DNA from: Bacteroidaceae bacterium | Lineage (GTDB): Bacteria > Bacteroidota > Bacteroidia > Bacteroidales > Bacteroidaceae | NCBI GenBank assembly: GCA_017416805.1 | Contig: JAFQBB010000043.1 | Location: 1 to 64,000 of the forward strand | Length of the DNA stretch: 64,000 nt | Direction: 5' to 3' | Shown here: positions 36,920-46,128 of the stretch, one piece after another | Layout: each line of letters starts with the position of its first letter | Numbering within the stretch: the stretch's first letter is position 1 | Notes under the pieces: model-generated | Told to the model about the DNA's origin: nothing | Database searches by the model: none | What the model saw: only the letters and a program-made list of their open reading frames with translations | Program-made: the position numbers and the translations under genes

Positions 36920-37896
36920 TGGAAGAGATAATCGCTCCGATCAGTAAAGAGATACTGAAACAGGAACTTACCGAGGACAAGCGTCTGAGACGTACCAATA
37001 AGAGCAATAACGAGATTTACATTGTGACTGCTCATAATGCGCCAAACGTGATGAAAGAGATTGGGCGTTTGCGTGAAATTGCATTCCGGGCCGGAGGCGG
37101 TGGAACGGGGCTTTCTATGGATATTGACGAATATGATACAATGGAGAACCCATACCGCCAATTGATTGTATGGAATCCGGAATCAGAGGAAATTATCGGT
37201 GGTTATCGTTACTTGTTGGGCACGGATGTCCGCATGGATGAACAGGGACATCCCATTCTGGCGACAGCCCATATGTTTGATTTCTCGCAGAATTTTCTTA
37301 AAGAGTATCTCCCTCAGACTATTGAATTAGGTCGTTCGTTTGTTACATTGGAATATCAATCAACCCGTTCAGATGCAAAAGGTATTTTTGCATTGGATAA
37401 TCTTTGGGACGGATTAGGGGCACTTACAGTCTTAATGCCAAATGTCAAATATTTCTTCGGAAAGATGACAATGTATCCTTCCTATAATAGGCGTGGGAGG
37501 GATATGATTCTTTATTTCTTGAATAAGCATTTTGGCGATAAGGATAAATTGGTTGTTCCTAAAGAACCTTTGTTGATAGAGACCGATAAAAATGAGTTGG
37601 AATGTTTGTTCTGTGAAGATGCGTTTAAGGCGGATTATCGTATATTGAATCGTGAAGTGCGCAGTTTGGGGTGCAATATTCCGCCACTGGTGAATGCTTA
37701 TATGAGTTTGTCTCCCACTATGAGGGTATTCGGAACTGCGATTAATTATGAGTTTGGCGATGTAGAAGAGACCGGAATTCTGATAGCGGTCAATGAAATC
37801 TTGGAAGAAAAACGCATTCGCCACATGGACTCTTTTGCCAAACAGCATCCTGAAATATTGGAATTCAAACATGGGGCAGGAGTACTGAAATTATAA
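36919..37896 (+). CDS. glsB: N-acyltransferase, putative glycine-lipid synthesis
   Basis: A 325-residue GNAT-fold acyltransferase of the OlsB/hemolysin-like type. The central region FRAGGGGTGLSMDIDEYDTM leads into WNPESEEIIGGYRYLLGTDV, a family-typical acyl-transfer core; ELGRSFVTLEYQ follows. It would N-acylate glycine with a 3-hydroxy fatty acid, and its partner O-acylates the product. It is coupled to the upstream gene by a TAATG overlap. Ornithine-lipid or other aminolipid products are possible alternatives. Confidence 0.78.
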   Translation: MEEIIAPISKEILKQELTEDKRLRRTNKSNNEIYIVTAHNAPNVMKEIGRLREIAFRAGGGGTGLSMDIDEYDTMENPYRQLIVWNPESEEIIGGYRYLLGTDVRMDEQGHPILATAHMFDFSQNFLKEYLPQTIELGRSFVTLEYQSTRSDAKGIFALDNLWDGLGALTVLMPNVKYFFGKMTMYPSYNRRGRDMILYFLNKHFGDKDKLVVPKEPLLIETDKNELECLFCEDAFKADYRILNREVRSLGCNIPPLVNAYMSLSPTMRVFGTAINYEFGDVEETGILIAVNEILEEKRIRHMDSFAKQHPEILEFKHGAGVLKL

Positions 37897-38013
37897 GAAT
37901 ACAGTGTTTGCTTTAACTGTGAATTCAATAAAAATAGATTTATAACGATAAATTGGATATGGAAGAAGGTCGTAAAGCCTGATTTTAAAATTCTTTTCTT
38001 AGAAAATCTTATG

Positions 38014-38061
38014 ATAACGAAATGTTGTCCAAGACTATTCCCTTGGATAACATTTCGTTAT
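38014..38061 (+). terminator. Hairpin terminator after the acyltransferase pair
   Basis: The arms 38014-38033 and 38042-38061 pair over 20 bp with one G-U wobble. An 8-nt loop separates them and TTTTG follows the stem. Confidence 0.65.
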
Positions 38062-38211
38062 TTTGTAGCAATCTGTTTGTTCTTTCTGCTTGAACAATGG
38101 CGTTGATGGTTTCTGTCAGTCTCAAGGTGTAATATCTGCCTGAAATGATATTTTGTCGATATTGTCCTATTGTTTGTCGTAATACGACTATATTGGTTAG
38201 GTGAAAAAACG

Positions 38212-38219
38212 TACTTTTG
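38212..38219 (+). promoter_or_regulatory. Promoter -7 element of the L-galactose-type cluster
   Basis: TACTTTTG fits TAnnTTTG, 27 bp before the first gene. A weak -33 (TTGG, 38193) lies 15 bp further upstream. Confidence 0.5.
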
Positions 38220-38246
38220 CCTCTAAAATTAAGACAAAGAATAGAT

Positions 38247-39182
38247 ATGTTACCTTATCGAGAATTAGGAAAGACGGGAATGAAAGTTTCTGCACTCAGT
38301 TTTGGGGCATCATCGTTGGGAGGTGTTTTCCATCGTCTGAAGGAGAAGGATGGTATAGAAGCGGTATTTACAGCTGTTGAGGCTGGAATGAATTTTATAG
38401 ATGTGTCTCCTTATTATGGCCATTATAAAGCAGAGACAGTGCTTGGTAAAGCATTGAAGGATATACCTCGTTGCAATTATTATTTGTCAACGAAAGTGGG
38501 ACGTTATGGAAAAGATGGTGTGAATACTTGGGACTATAGTGCCCGACGTGCCACGGAGAGCGTGTACGAAAGTATGGAACGCTTGCATGTGGATTATATT
38601 GACCTTATCAATGTACATGATATTGAATTTGCAGACCTTCGCCAAGTTGTTGATGAAACACTTCCTGCCTTAGTGGAATTGCGTGAAAAAGGGGTGGTGG
38701 GGCACGTCGGAATCACGGATCTGCAATTGGAGAATCTGCAATGGGTGGTGGAACATAGTCCGGAAGGAACGGTGGAGACGGTTTTGAATTTCTGTCACCA
38801 TTGCTTGTGCGATGACAAACTTGTAGATTATCTGGATTTTTTTGAAAAACGTGGCATAGGAGTGATTAATGCTTCTCCTTTATCTATGGGATTGTTGAGT
38901 GAACGTGGTGCTCCTCAATGGCATCCTGCCCCTCAATCATTGGTAGTAGCTTGCCGTCGGGCTATGGAATATTGTCGTGAGAAAAATTATCCCATTGAAA
39001 GATTGGCTATGCAGTATGCTGTCAGCAATCAGCGTATAGCTACTACATTGTTCAGTACGACCAATCCGCAGAATGTCTTGAAAAATGTGGCTTATGCTCA
39101 GGAAACTGTTGATGAAGATTTGCTGAACGAAGTCCGGCAGATTATAGGCGAGCAAATGCGGGTGAGTTGGAAAAATTCATGA
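38247..39182 (+). CDS. Aldo/keto reductase, putative L-galactose dehydrogenase
   Basis: A 311-residue NAD(P)-dependent aldo/keto reductase. Visible: the N-terminal signature (YRELGKTGMKVSALSFGASS), the catalytic Asp/Tyr region NFIDVSPYYGHYKAE (about 42-56), Lys in STKVG (about 80) and His in LINVHD (about 118). The cofactor-binding end shows STTNPQNVLKN. It resembles L-galactose/L-fucose dehydrogenases. In Bacteroides vulgatus an aldo/keto reductase next to a lactonase and a zinc dehydrogenase oxidises L-galactose to L-galactono-1,5-lactone, and the same gene set follows here. L-fucose is an alternative substrate. Start 38247 is preferred over 38217, which would overlap the -7 element. Confidence 0.82.
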   Translation: MLPYRELGKTGMKVSALSFGASSLGGVFHRLKEKDGIEAVFTAVEAGMNFIDVSPYYGHYKAETVLGKALKDIPRCNYYLSTKVGRYGKDGVNTWDYSARRATESVYESMERLHVDYIDLINVHDIEFADLRQVVDETLPALVELREKGVVGHVGITDLQLENLQWVVEHSPEGTVETVLNFCHHCLCDDKLVDYLDFFEKRGIGVINASPLSMGLLSERGAPQWHPAPQSLVVACRRAMEYCREKNYPIERLAMQYAVSNQRIATTLFSTTNPQNVLKNVAYAQETVDEDLLNEVRQIIGEQMRVSWKNS

Positions 39183-39237
39183 CACAGATAAAGTTGACAA
39201 GAAAAAACATCAGCAAATAAATTAATACAATAACAAT

Positions 39238-41826
39238 ATGATTCAATGGAAGAAACGGATTACGTATCTGTTTGCATCAATATTTATCGTCCTGTATGTG
39301 CAGGCTTCTGATGAGGGAAAGAAGAATGAAGTGGAGATCCCTTTCAATAAAGGGACATTACGTCTGAGGGTAATGACAGAAAACACCTTGCGTGTGCAAT
39401 ATCTCGAAGGGGAAGGACGGAAACTACCCGAATGGATCTATTTGCCTGAGGCGGGAGAAGGAAAGGTTAAGTATGAATTGAAACGGGAGAATGGGAGAGT
39501 AACTCGGATAGAGACACCACAAATGAATATCCTGATAGATGGCGGAAAACAGACGCTGACGGTAAATGATGCACAGGGTAAGGAGGTATTCAAAGCTACT
39601 TCGCACCAGTTGCAAGCAAGTACTGTACAGGGAGAGCCTACCTATAATGCCCGGTTGCAAATAGAATCACCTGCAGACGAATATCTCTACGGACTTGGAC
39701 AATTTCAAGACGGATACAGTAATGTACGTGGCCTGACCCGTCGTCTGACACAGGTGAATACCCAGATTGCTATTCCTTTTCTTCTTTCAAGTAAAGGATA
39801 TGGCTTGCTTTGGAATAACTATGGATTGACAGATTTTAATCCGGCGGAAGCTTCGCTGAAGTTGGAACAAAGTAATGAAGTGGGCGAAGCTGTAGCCGTG
39901 AACGTAACTTCTACCGAAGGTGGCAAGCGTGAGGTACGTCGTTCCAATGCGTTTAAGGGAATATTGGATATCCCGGTCGATGGACGTTATGCTCTGTTGC
40001 TGGACGTAGGGCAAAATATGGCACGTCGTCATCACTTGAATATTGGTGGGAAAACAATTGTAGATGTGCGCAACACATGGTTACCTCCTACGACTTCAGT
40101 AATCGTTGAACTGAAAGCCGGTAAGCATGAAGTGATGGCGGAATTGGAGCGCAATGACCGTCCGGTGCTATATTACAAACCTGTGGACAACCAAACAACC
40201 TTGCAATCACCCGTGGCATCGTGCGTGGACTATACTCTGTTTGTAGGCGGTGCCGATGAAGTGATTGCCTCTTATCGGGATCTGACAGGCGAGGTTCCCA
40301 TGCTTCCCGAATGGGCATTGGGATACGTACACTGCCGTGAGCGTTATAAATCACAGAAGGAACTGTTGGATAATGCTGCGACCTTCCGTCAGCGCAAATT
40401 ACCTATAGACCTGATTGTACAGGATTGGCAATATTGGGGTAAATACGGATGGAATTCTATGCAATTTGACGAGAATCATTATCCGGATCCTGCAGCTATG
40501 GTAAAGGAACTGCACGATATGAATATACGTCTGATGCTCTCTGTATGGTCAAAGGTTGATGCCAATTCAGAGGTCGGCAAACAAATGACAGCTAAGGGAT
40601 ATTATATTCCACGTACTTCATGGATAGACTTTTTCAACCCTGATGCAGCAGCTTTCTATTGGAAGAATTTTAGTGAACGTCTGCTCAAGCCTTACGGCAT
40701 TGATGCATGGTGGCAGGATGCTACTGAACCGGAAAATGATGATTTGGTAGGCCGACGAGTAAACAATCAGACAATTCCTGGTGAAGTGTTCCGTAATGTC
40801 TATCCCTTGTTGGTCAGCAAGACAGTGTATGAAGGATGCCGTACAGATGATCCTGCACGTCGTCACATGATATTTACCCGTAGTGCCTTCCCCGGAATAC
40901 AACGCTATGGCTCGGTATTCTGGTCTGGCGATGTTGGTAATGATTGGGAAACATTGCGTAGACAGATTGTTTCAGGATTGGGACTTGTCAGTACCGGATT
41001 GCCTTGGTGGACTTATGATGCAGGTGGTTTCTTCCGTCCGGGGAATCAGCATACTAATCCTGCCTATATTGAATGTATGATTCGTTGGATTCAAACTGGT
41101 ACATTCTTACCCTTAATGCGTGTACATGGCTATATGAGTGATACTGAACCATGGCGTTACGGTGAACAGGCAGAGCAGATTATTGCCAAATATCTGGAAC
41201 TTCGTTACCGTCTGTTACCTTATATATATAGCGAGGCAGCACGTGTATCTTACGATGGTTCTACGCTGATGCGTCCCTTGGTATTCGACTTCGTGAGCGA
41301 CGAAGAAGCATTAAAACAGGATGTGGAATATATGTTTGGTCCTTCGTTGCTCATCAATCCGGTGGTGAAGCAGGGAGTGACAACTTACCAGAGTTATCTG
41401 CCCGAGAATGCAGGAGGGTGGTATGACTTTTGGACAAACAAACACTATACTGGCAAGCAGCATGTTTCTACGGACATTGACTTGACAAAAATCCCAGTTT
41501 TTGTCAAAGGTGGTTCCATCGTTCCCTTTGGCCCGGTCAAGCAATATGCTGCTGAGGCTAACGAAGAACCTGTTGTTATACACATCTATCCTGGAGCTGA
41601 TGCAACTTTCAGTCTTTATGAAGACGAAGGTGTCAATCATAACTATGAATCGGGTGCTTGCAGTCGTATTCCTTTTATCTGGGATGAGGCCAAACAGACA
41701 CTGACCATCGGTAAGCGTCAAGGCTCGTTCGAAGGAATGCTGCAGCAACGCACTTTTACAATCGTAAAAGGTGATATAAAGAAGAATGTTACCTATAAGG
41801 GGAAAAAATTGAAGGTAAAACTATGA
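39238..41826 (+). CDS. GH31 alpha-xylosidase-like glycosidase with inserted domain
   Basis: An 862-residue exported GH31 enzyme (signal about 1-22). The nucleophile is Asp494 in DAWWQDATEPE and the acid/base Asp565 in FWSGDVGNDWE. Between about residues 230 and 320 sits an inserted beta-domain (PVDGRYALLLDVGQNMARR onward, PA14-like), as in several alpha-xylosidases. Its neighbours (GH29, L-galactose/fucose oxidation) point to a fucose- or galactose-capped xylose-containing glycan, such as xyloglucan or rhamnogalacturonan II; that is inference. It overlaps the next gene by ATGA. Confidence 0.9.
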   Translation: MIQWKKRITYLFASIFIVLYVQASDEGKKNEVEIPFNKGTLRLRVMTENTLRVQYLEGEGRKLPEWIYLPEAGEGKVKYELKRENGRVTRIETPQMNILIDGGKQTLTVNDAQGKEVFKATSHQLQASTVQGEPTYNARLQIESPADEYLYGLGQFQDGYSNVRGLTRRLTQVNTQIAIPFLLSSKGYGLLWNNYGLTDFNPAEASLKLEQSNEVGEAVAVNVTSTEGGKREVRRSNAFKGILDIPVDGRYALLLDVGQNMARRHHLNIGGKTIVDVRNTWLPPTTSVIVELKAGKHEVMAELERNDRPVLYYKPVDNQTTLQSPVASCVDYTLFVGGADEVIASYRDLTGEVPMLPEWALGYVHCRERYKSQKELLDNAATFRQRKLPIDLIVQDWQYWGKYGWNSMQFDENHYPDPAAMVKELHDMNIRLMLSVWSKVDANSEVGKQMTAKGYYIPRTSWIDFFNPDAAAFYWKNFSERLLKPYGIDAWWQDATEPENDDLVGRRVNNQTIPGEVFRNVYPLLVSKTVYEGCRTDDPARRHMIFTRSAFPGIQRYGSVFWSGDVGNDWETLRRQIVSGLGLVSTGLPWWTYDAGGFFRPGNQHTNPAYIECMIRWIQTGTFLPLMRVHGYMSDTEPWRYGEQAEQIIAKYLELRYRLLPYIYSEAARVSYDGSTLMRPLVFDFVSDEEALKQDVEYMFGPSLLINPVVKQGVTTYQSYLPENAGGWYDFWTNKHYTGKQHVSTDIDLTKIPVFVKGGSIVPFGPVKQYAAEANEEPVVIHIYPGADATFSLYEDEGVNHNYESGACSRIPFIWDEAKQTLTIGKRQGSFEGMLQQRTFTIVKGDIKKNVTYKGKKLKVKL

Positions 41827-42740
41827 AAATAATAGATGCCCATGCCCACTTGTGGTTAAAACAAGATGCCGTGGTGGATGGCTTGCCCATCCGTACGCAG
41901 GAAAATGGTCGTTCGCTCTTTATGGGTGAAATCAGACAGATGGTTCCTCCTTTTATGATTGACGGAGTGAACAGTGCCGAAGTCTTCCTGTCAAACATGG
42001 ATTATGCACAGGTTTCGGCTGCCGTTATTACTCAAGAATTTATAGATGGCATACAAAATGATTATCTGATGGAGGTAGCCCATCGTTATCCTGATCGCTT
42101 TTTGGTATGTGGTATGTGTGAGTTTCGTAAACCGGGCTTTTTATCCCACGCCAAAGAACTTTTGGATAAGGGTTTTCGAGCCATCAAAATTCCTGCTCAA
42201 CGATTGCTCTTAAAAGAGGGGCGTGTGATGCTGACTTCTGATGAGATGATGCAGATGTTCCATTTGATGGAGCAACAGCATGCCATTTTGTCCATCGATT
42301 TGGCAGACGGTGATATGCAAGTGACTGAAATGGAAGAAATTATTCAAGAGTGTCCGAAACTGAAGATTGCCATCGGGCATTTCGGTATGGTGACACGACC
42401 GGAGTGGGAGGAACAAATCAAACTGGCTCGTCATCCGAATGTATGCATTGAATCGGGGGGTATCACGTGGCTGTTCAATGATGAATTCTACCCCTTCCGT
42501 GGAGCTGTTCGTGCTATACGCAGGGCGGCCGATCTCGTAGGAATAGACAAATTGATGTGGGGGTCAGATTATCCGCGCACCATCACGGCCATCACTTATC
42601 GCATGTCGTATGATTTCATCACTAAGAGTAAGGAACTGACCGAGGAGGAAAAAGTCCGTTTCTTAGGATTGAATGCCCAACAATTTTATGGTTTCACAGA
42701 CTTGGTGGAACTGCCTTACATAAAGAACATGAGTGAATGA
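41823..42740 (+). CDS. Amidohydrolase, putative L-galactono-1,5-lactonase
   Basis: A 305-residue amidohydrolase-superfamily protein. Metal-binding motifs: HAHLWL (HxH, about residues 6-11), HFGMV (about 183) and GSDYPR (about 255, the late Asp). The superfamily includes sugar lactonases, and the gene order matches the lactonase of the described B. vulgatus L-galactose route (lactone to L-galactonate). An L-fuconolactonase role is the main alternative. Its start overlaps the GH31 stop by 4 bp, indicating translational coupling. Confidence 0.8.
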   Translation: MKIIDAHAHLWLKQDAVVDGLPIRTQENGRSLFMGEIRQMVPPFMIDGVNSAEVFLSNMDYAQVSAAVITQEFIDGIQNDYLMEVAHRYPDRFLVCGMCEFRKPGFLSHAKELLDKGFRAIKIPAQRLLLKEGRVMLTSDEMMQMFHLMEQQHAILSIDLADGDMQVTEMEEIIQECPKLKIAIGHFGMVTRPEWEEQIKLARHPNVCIESGGITWLFNDEFYPFRGAVRAIRRAADLVGIDKLMWGSDYPRTITAITYRMSYDFITKSKELTEEEKVRFLGLNAQQFYGFTDLVELPYIKNMSE

Positions 42741-42756
42741 ATTGTTACAAACAGCA

Positions 42757-42800
42757 GCTAGTCATTAGTAGCTCGTAGCTTGTAACTTGTAACTAAAAAA
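42757..42800. repeat. CTAGTAGCT-type repeat, copy 2
   Basis: AGCTAGTCATTAGTAGCTCG and a following GTAACTTGTAAC tract resemble the tracts at 34634-34721 and 50168-50203. It sits inside the operon. Confidence 0.55.
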
Positions 42801-42802
42801 TA

Positions 42803-43825
42803 ATGAAAGCAATACAGATTATAGAACCTTCTAAAATGGAGGTGGTAGAAATAGAAAAACCTTGCGTGGGAGCAGGTGAGGTCTTGGTAAAATTGCACTA
42901 TGTGGGTTTCTGTGGTTCAGACCTCAATACCTTCCTCGGGCGTAATCCTATGGTGAAGTTGCCAGTCATTCCTGGGCACGAAGTAGGGGCCGTCATTGAG
43001 GCCGTAGGCGAGGGGGTACCTGAAGAACTGAAACCAGGTATGACGGTGACACTGAACCCTTATACCAATTGTGGAACATGTGCATCATGTCGCAACGGAC
43101 GAGTCAATGCCTGCCAATACAATGAGACCTTGGGGGTGCAGCGTAATGGAGTGATGTGTGAATATGCTGTAGTACCTTGGCAAAAAGTGATTTCTGCTGA
43201 AGGAATTTCGCCACGTGATTGTGCGCTGATAGAGCCTATGAGTGTCGGATTCCATGCCATAAGTCGTGGTGCAGTGCAGGACGGTGAATATGTGGTGGTT
43301 ATCGGTTGTGGTATGGTGGGAATGGGTGCTGTGGTACGTGCCAATTTGCGTGGCGCCATTGTCATAGCAGTAGATCTTGATGATGCCAAACTTGCATTAG
43401 CCAAAGCGACCGGTGCTACATATGTCATCAATTCTATGACAGAAGATGTACATACCCGAATACAAGAAATCACATCCGGTTATGGAGCAGACGTAGTGAT
43501 TGAAGCTGTGGGTAATCCTATGACATATGTAATGGCTGTTAACGAAGTGGGCTTCACCGGACGCGTGGTTTGTATTGGCTATGCCAAGAGCGACGTAAGT
43601 TTCCAAACCAAACTGTTTGTACAGAAAGAATTGGACATTCGTGGTTCGCGAAATGCCATGCCCGGTGATTTCCGGGCAGTTATTAATTACTTGAAAGCAG
43701 GTCGTTGCCCGATAGAGAAATTCGTAAGCCGTATTGTTGCTCCTGAAGAAACAACCGAAGCACTCAATGATTGGGCCGAATCACCAGGTAAAGTGTTTCG
43801 GATATTGGTAAGTTTTTGTTGTTAA
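42803..43825 (+). CDS. Zinc-dependent dehydrogenase, putative L-galactonate dehydrogenase
   Basis: A 340-residue medium-chain dehydrogenase. Catalytic zinc ligands: Cys in GFCGSD (about 38) and GHE (about 60). The structural zinc loop is NCGTCASCRNGRVNAC (about 92-107). The Rossmann motif reads IGCGMVGMG (about 170). E. coli LgoD and the B. vulgatus enzyme oxidise L-galactonate to D-tagaturonate; this gene occupies that position in the cluster. The product would enter hexuronate catabolism. L-threonine dehydrogenase is a less likely label because of context. Confidence 0.82.
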   Translation: MKAIQIIEPSKMEVVEIEKPCVGAGEVLVKLHYVGFCGSDLNTFLGRNPMVKLPVIPGHEVGAVIEAVGEGVPEELKPGMTVTLNPYTNCGTCASCRNGRVNACQYNETLGVQRNGVMCEYAVVPWQKVISAEGISPRDCALIEPMSVGFHAISRGAVQDGEYVVVIGCGMVGMGAVVRANLRGAIVIAVDLDDAKLALAKATGATYVINSMTEDVHTRIQEITSGYGADVVIEAVGNPMTYVMAVNEVGFTGRVVCIGYAKSDVSFQTKLFVQKELDIRGSRNAMPGDFRAVINYLKAGRCPIEKFVSRIVAPEETTEALNDWAESPGKVFRILVSFCC

Positions 43826-43839
43826 AATAATGTTATCTC

Positions 43840-45570
43840 ATGAAAAAAGGATCTTTATTGTTTATCGTGGGGATCTTCTCCGTATCTTGTGCACGCCAGG
43901 GACTTCCCGAACTTCCTCCAATGCCAGAAGTGGGTGTGCCTTTGGTCGTGAATAGTGTGATTATGGATAGTCATGAAACCTTCAGTGAGGTACAGCTTGA
44001 TATTCCCATAGCTGAAGGTCCATTCGAGGCTAACTGGGAGTCAATAGAAAAGAACTATTCCGGTACACCACAATGGTTGCGCGATGCCAAGTTCGGCATT
44101 TGGGTACATTTCGGTCCCCAGTCGGCAGGCGAAAGTGGGGACTGGTATGCTCGTAATCTTTACAAGCCCTACCATCATGCTTATAAGAACCACTTGGAAC
44201 GTTATGGGCATCCTACAGAAGTTGGCTATAAAGAAGTTTTGCGCGACTGGAATCCGTCACAACTTGACCCTGAAAAGTTGACCGCGTTATACCATAAGGC
44301 AGGCGCACGATTCTTGATGATTCAAGGTGTACATCATGACAATTACGATTTGTGGGATTCGCAATACCAACCTTGGAATTCTGTAAATATAGGTCCTAAA
44401 CGAGATTTGTTGAGAGAGTGGACGATGGCTTGCCGTAAACACGGAATGAATTACGGTGTCACTTTCCACCACGAATATACTTGGTGGTGGTGGCAGACCG
44501 CTTTTGGTAGTGATACAGAAGGAGAAAAAGCAGGTGTTCCTTATGACGGTCATTTGACATTGGCCGACGGCAAAGGAAAATGGTGGGAAGGTTATGATCC
44601 TCGCCGGCTTTATGGCATCGATTTGCGTGAATATCAGTCGGTAGAACAGAGCGCTCACACTCCATGGACTCCACCCGCACCTGGCATTTTCCATCGCCAT
44701 CAAGAATATGCCAAGTGGTATGCTACCCAATGGGCACTCCGTATTATGGATGTGGTCGCCAATTATGACCCAGACTTTATCTATACTGACGGAACTGTAC
44801 AGGGACCTTTCACTGGTGATGGCACAGGTACGGGTTACAAGTGTAATGCCATGCAGACGGTGATGGCAGATTACTACAACCGGACTCTCAAGAAACGTGG
44901 CGAGGTGAACACGTTCACTATCATCAAGTTCAGAAACCCTACCAATGGAGCTGTCACCACCGAAGAATTCGGATTCCCCGATGATATCAAGACTTCGCAA
45001 CCTTGGATTAGGGAGGCTCCTGTAGGCGATTGGTTCTATGCTCCGGGATTCGTGTACGATTCGGGCATGATGATACGGTTCATCATTGAAGCCATTTCAC
45101 GCGATGGTAACGCAGCTCTTAACATCTGTTTACGTCCTGATGGCTCAATAGAGGAACCCTGCGTAAAGATGCTTGAAGAAGTAGGTGCTTGGATGAACAT
45201 CAATGGAGAAGCAGTCTATGGTAGCCGCGCATGGACTACGTTAGGTGAAGGAGACTCCATTGACGGCAAATTGAAAAAAATGCCTGGAGGCGGGTTAGGC
45301 AGACACCATGCCAATTTCCATTTCCATCCGCAAGACATCCGCTTCACCATCGGGAAAAATGAAGCCCTTTATGCTTTTTGTATGGCTGTTCCTGATGCCG
45401 GACAGATTATCCGTATCAAGAGTCTTGGCAAACATGCTCAAGATGTGAAGCAGGTCTCTCTCTTGGGATACAACGGAGCATTGGAGTGGACACAAACAAA
45501 TGAAGCATTAGAAATTACTTGTCCGATGGATATGCCTTTCCATACGGCTGTGGTTTTTAAAATAATGTAG
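43840..45570 (+). CDS. GH29 alpha-L-fucosidase-like lipoprotein
   Basis: A 576-residue family GH29 protein; the signal MKKGSLLFIVGIFSVSCARQ has a lipobox at Cys17. The (beta/alpha)8 domain has GIWVHFGPQSAGESGDWYAR near residue 86 and the nucleophile Asp317 in FIYTDGT. The acid/base could not be fixed. GH29 enzymes release alpha-L-fucose; because the neighbours look like an L-galactose pathway and L-fucose is 6-deoxy-L-galactose, alpha-L-galactosidase activity is a real possibility. It lies 14 bp after the dehydrogenase. Confidence 0.88.
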   Translation: MKKGSLLFIVGIFSVSCARQGLPELPPMPEVGVPLVVNSVIMDSHETFSEVQLDIPIAEGPFEANWESIEKNYSGTPQWLRDAKFGIWVHFGPQSAGESGDWYARNLYKPYHHAYKNHLERYGHPTEVGYKEVLRDWNPSQLDPEKLTALYHKAGARFLMIQGVHHDNYDLWDSQYQPWNSVNIGPKRDLLREWTMACRKHGMNYGVTFHHEYTWWWWQTAFGSDTEGEKAGVPYDGHLTLADGKGKWWEGYDPRRLYGIDLREYQSVEQSAHTPWTPPAPGIFHRHQEYAKWYATQWALRIMDVVANYDPDFIYTDGTVQGPFTGDGTGTGYKCNAMQTVMADYYNRTLKKRGEVNTFTIIKFRNPTNGAVTTEEFGFPDDIKTSQPWIREAPVGDWFYAPGFVYDSGMMIRFIIEAISRDGNAALNICLRPDGSIEEPCVKMLEEVGAWMNINGEAVYGSRAWTTLGEGDSIDGKLKKMPGGGLGRHHANFHFHPQDIRFTIGKNEALYAFCMAVPDAGQIIRIKSLGKHAQDVKQVSLLGYNGALEWTQTNEALEITCPMDMPFHTAVVFKIM

Positions 45571-45573
45571 ATT

Positions 45574-45954
45574 ATGCAACAAGGATTCTCAACCAAGCAA
45601 CATGCCATTCCCGTAAAGCGGTATTGCCGCACGATGGATCTCAAGGACAATCCGGAACTGATTGCTGAATATGTCAAACGGCATAGCCGGAATGAGGCAT
45701 GGCCGGAAATACAAGCAGGTATCCGCGAAGTCGGTATCTTGGAAATGGAAATCTATATTCTTGGCAACCGTCTCTTTATGATAGTTGAAACCCCATTGGA
45801 TTTTGATTGGGATTCTGCTATGGAACGCTTGGCTACCCTTCCCCGTCAACAGGAATGGGAAGACTTCATGGCTATCTTTCAGGATTGCAAAGAGGGTGAC
45901 ACTGCTGCTGAGAAATGGAAAATGATGGAACGGATGTTTTACTTGTATGAATAA
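45574..45954 (+). CDS. L-rhamnose/L-fucose mutarotase family protein (RhaM-like)
   Basis: A 126-residue dimeric ferredoxin-like protein of the RhaM family, which interconverts anomers of L-rhamnose and related sugars. Typical segments: RYCRTMDLKDNPELIAEYVK, WPEIQAGIREVGILEMEIY and QEWEDFMAIFQ. It lies only 3 bp after GH29, so it likely supplies the right anomer of the freed sugar to the aldo/keto reductase. Which L-sugar it prefers is not visible. It ends the operon. Confidence 0.85.
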   Translation: MQQGFSTKQHAIPVKRYCRTMDLKDNPELIAEYVKRHSRNEAWPEIQAGIREVGILEMEIYILGNRLFMIVETPLDFDWDSAMERLATLPRQQEWEDFMAIFQDCKEGDTAAEKWKMMERMFYLYE

Positions 45955-46049
45955 AAGAGGGGAGTGTGTCGGATTTGCTTAGTTGAATTACAACACACTT
46001 TTTCTTTAACGTCTCTTGATGATGACAAATTTATGATTGGAAAGACAAA

Positions 46050-46095
46050 ATCACTTTTGTGATATTGGTCGGATATTGGAAAATAGGTATATTTG
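46050..46095 (+). promoter_or_regulatory. SGNH gene promoter with small inverted repeat
   Basis: The inverted repeat ATCAC-TTTT-GTGAT (46050-46063) ends just before TTGG (46065-46068). A 19-bp spacer separates this from TATATTTG (46088-46095). The layout suggests a promoter with an adjoining operator. The -7 flank ATAGGTATATTTGC is nearly the reverse complement of GCAAATACCTAT, which overlaps the start codon at 46129. Confidence 0.6.
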
Positions 46096-46128
46096 CACCT
46101 TGAAGAATAATTTATAAAGCAAATACCT

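Larger units (their letters stand above)
37897..38246. other. Intergenic region with terminator and promoter
   Basis: The gap contains a strong hairpin (38014-38061) and a -7 element (38212-38219) for the next operon. Nothing else coding is visible in the remainder. Confidence 0.6.
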
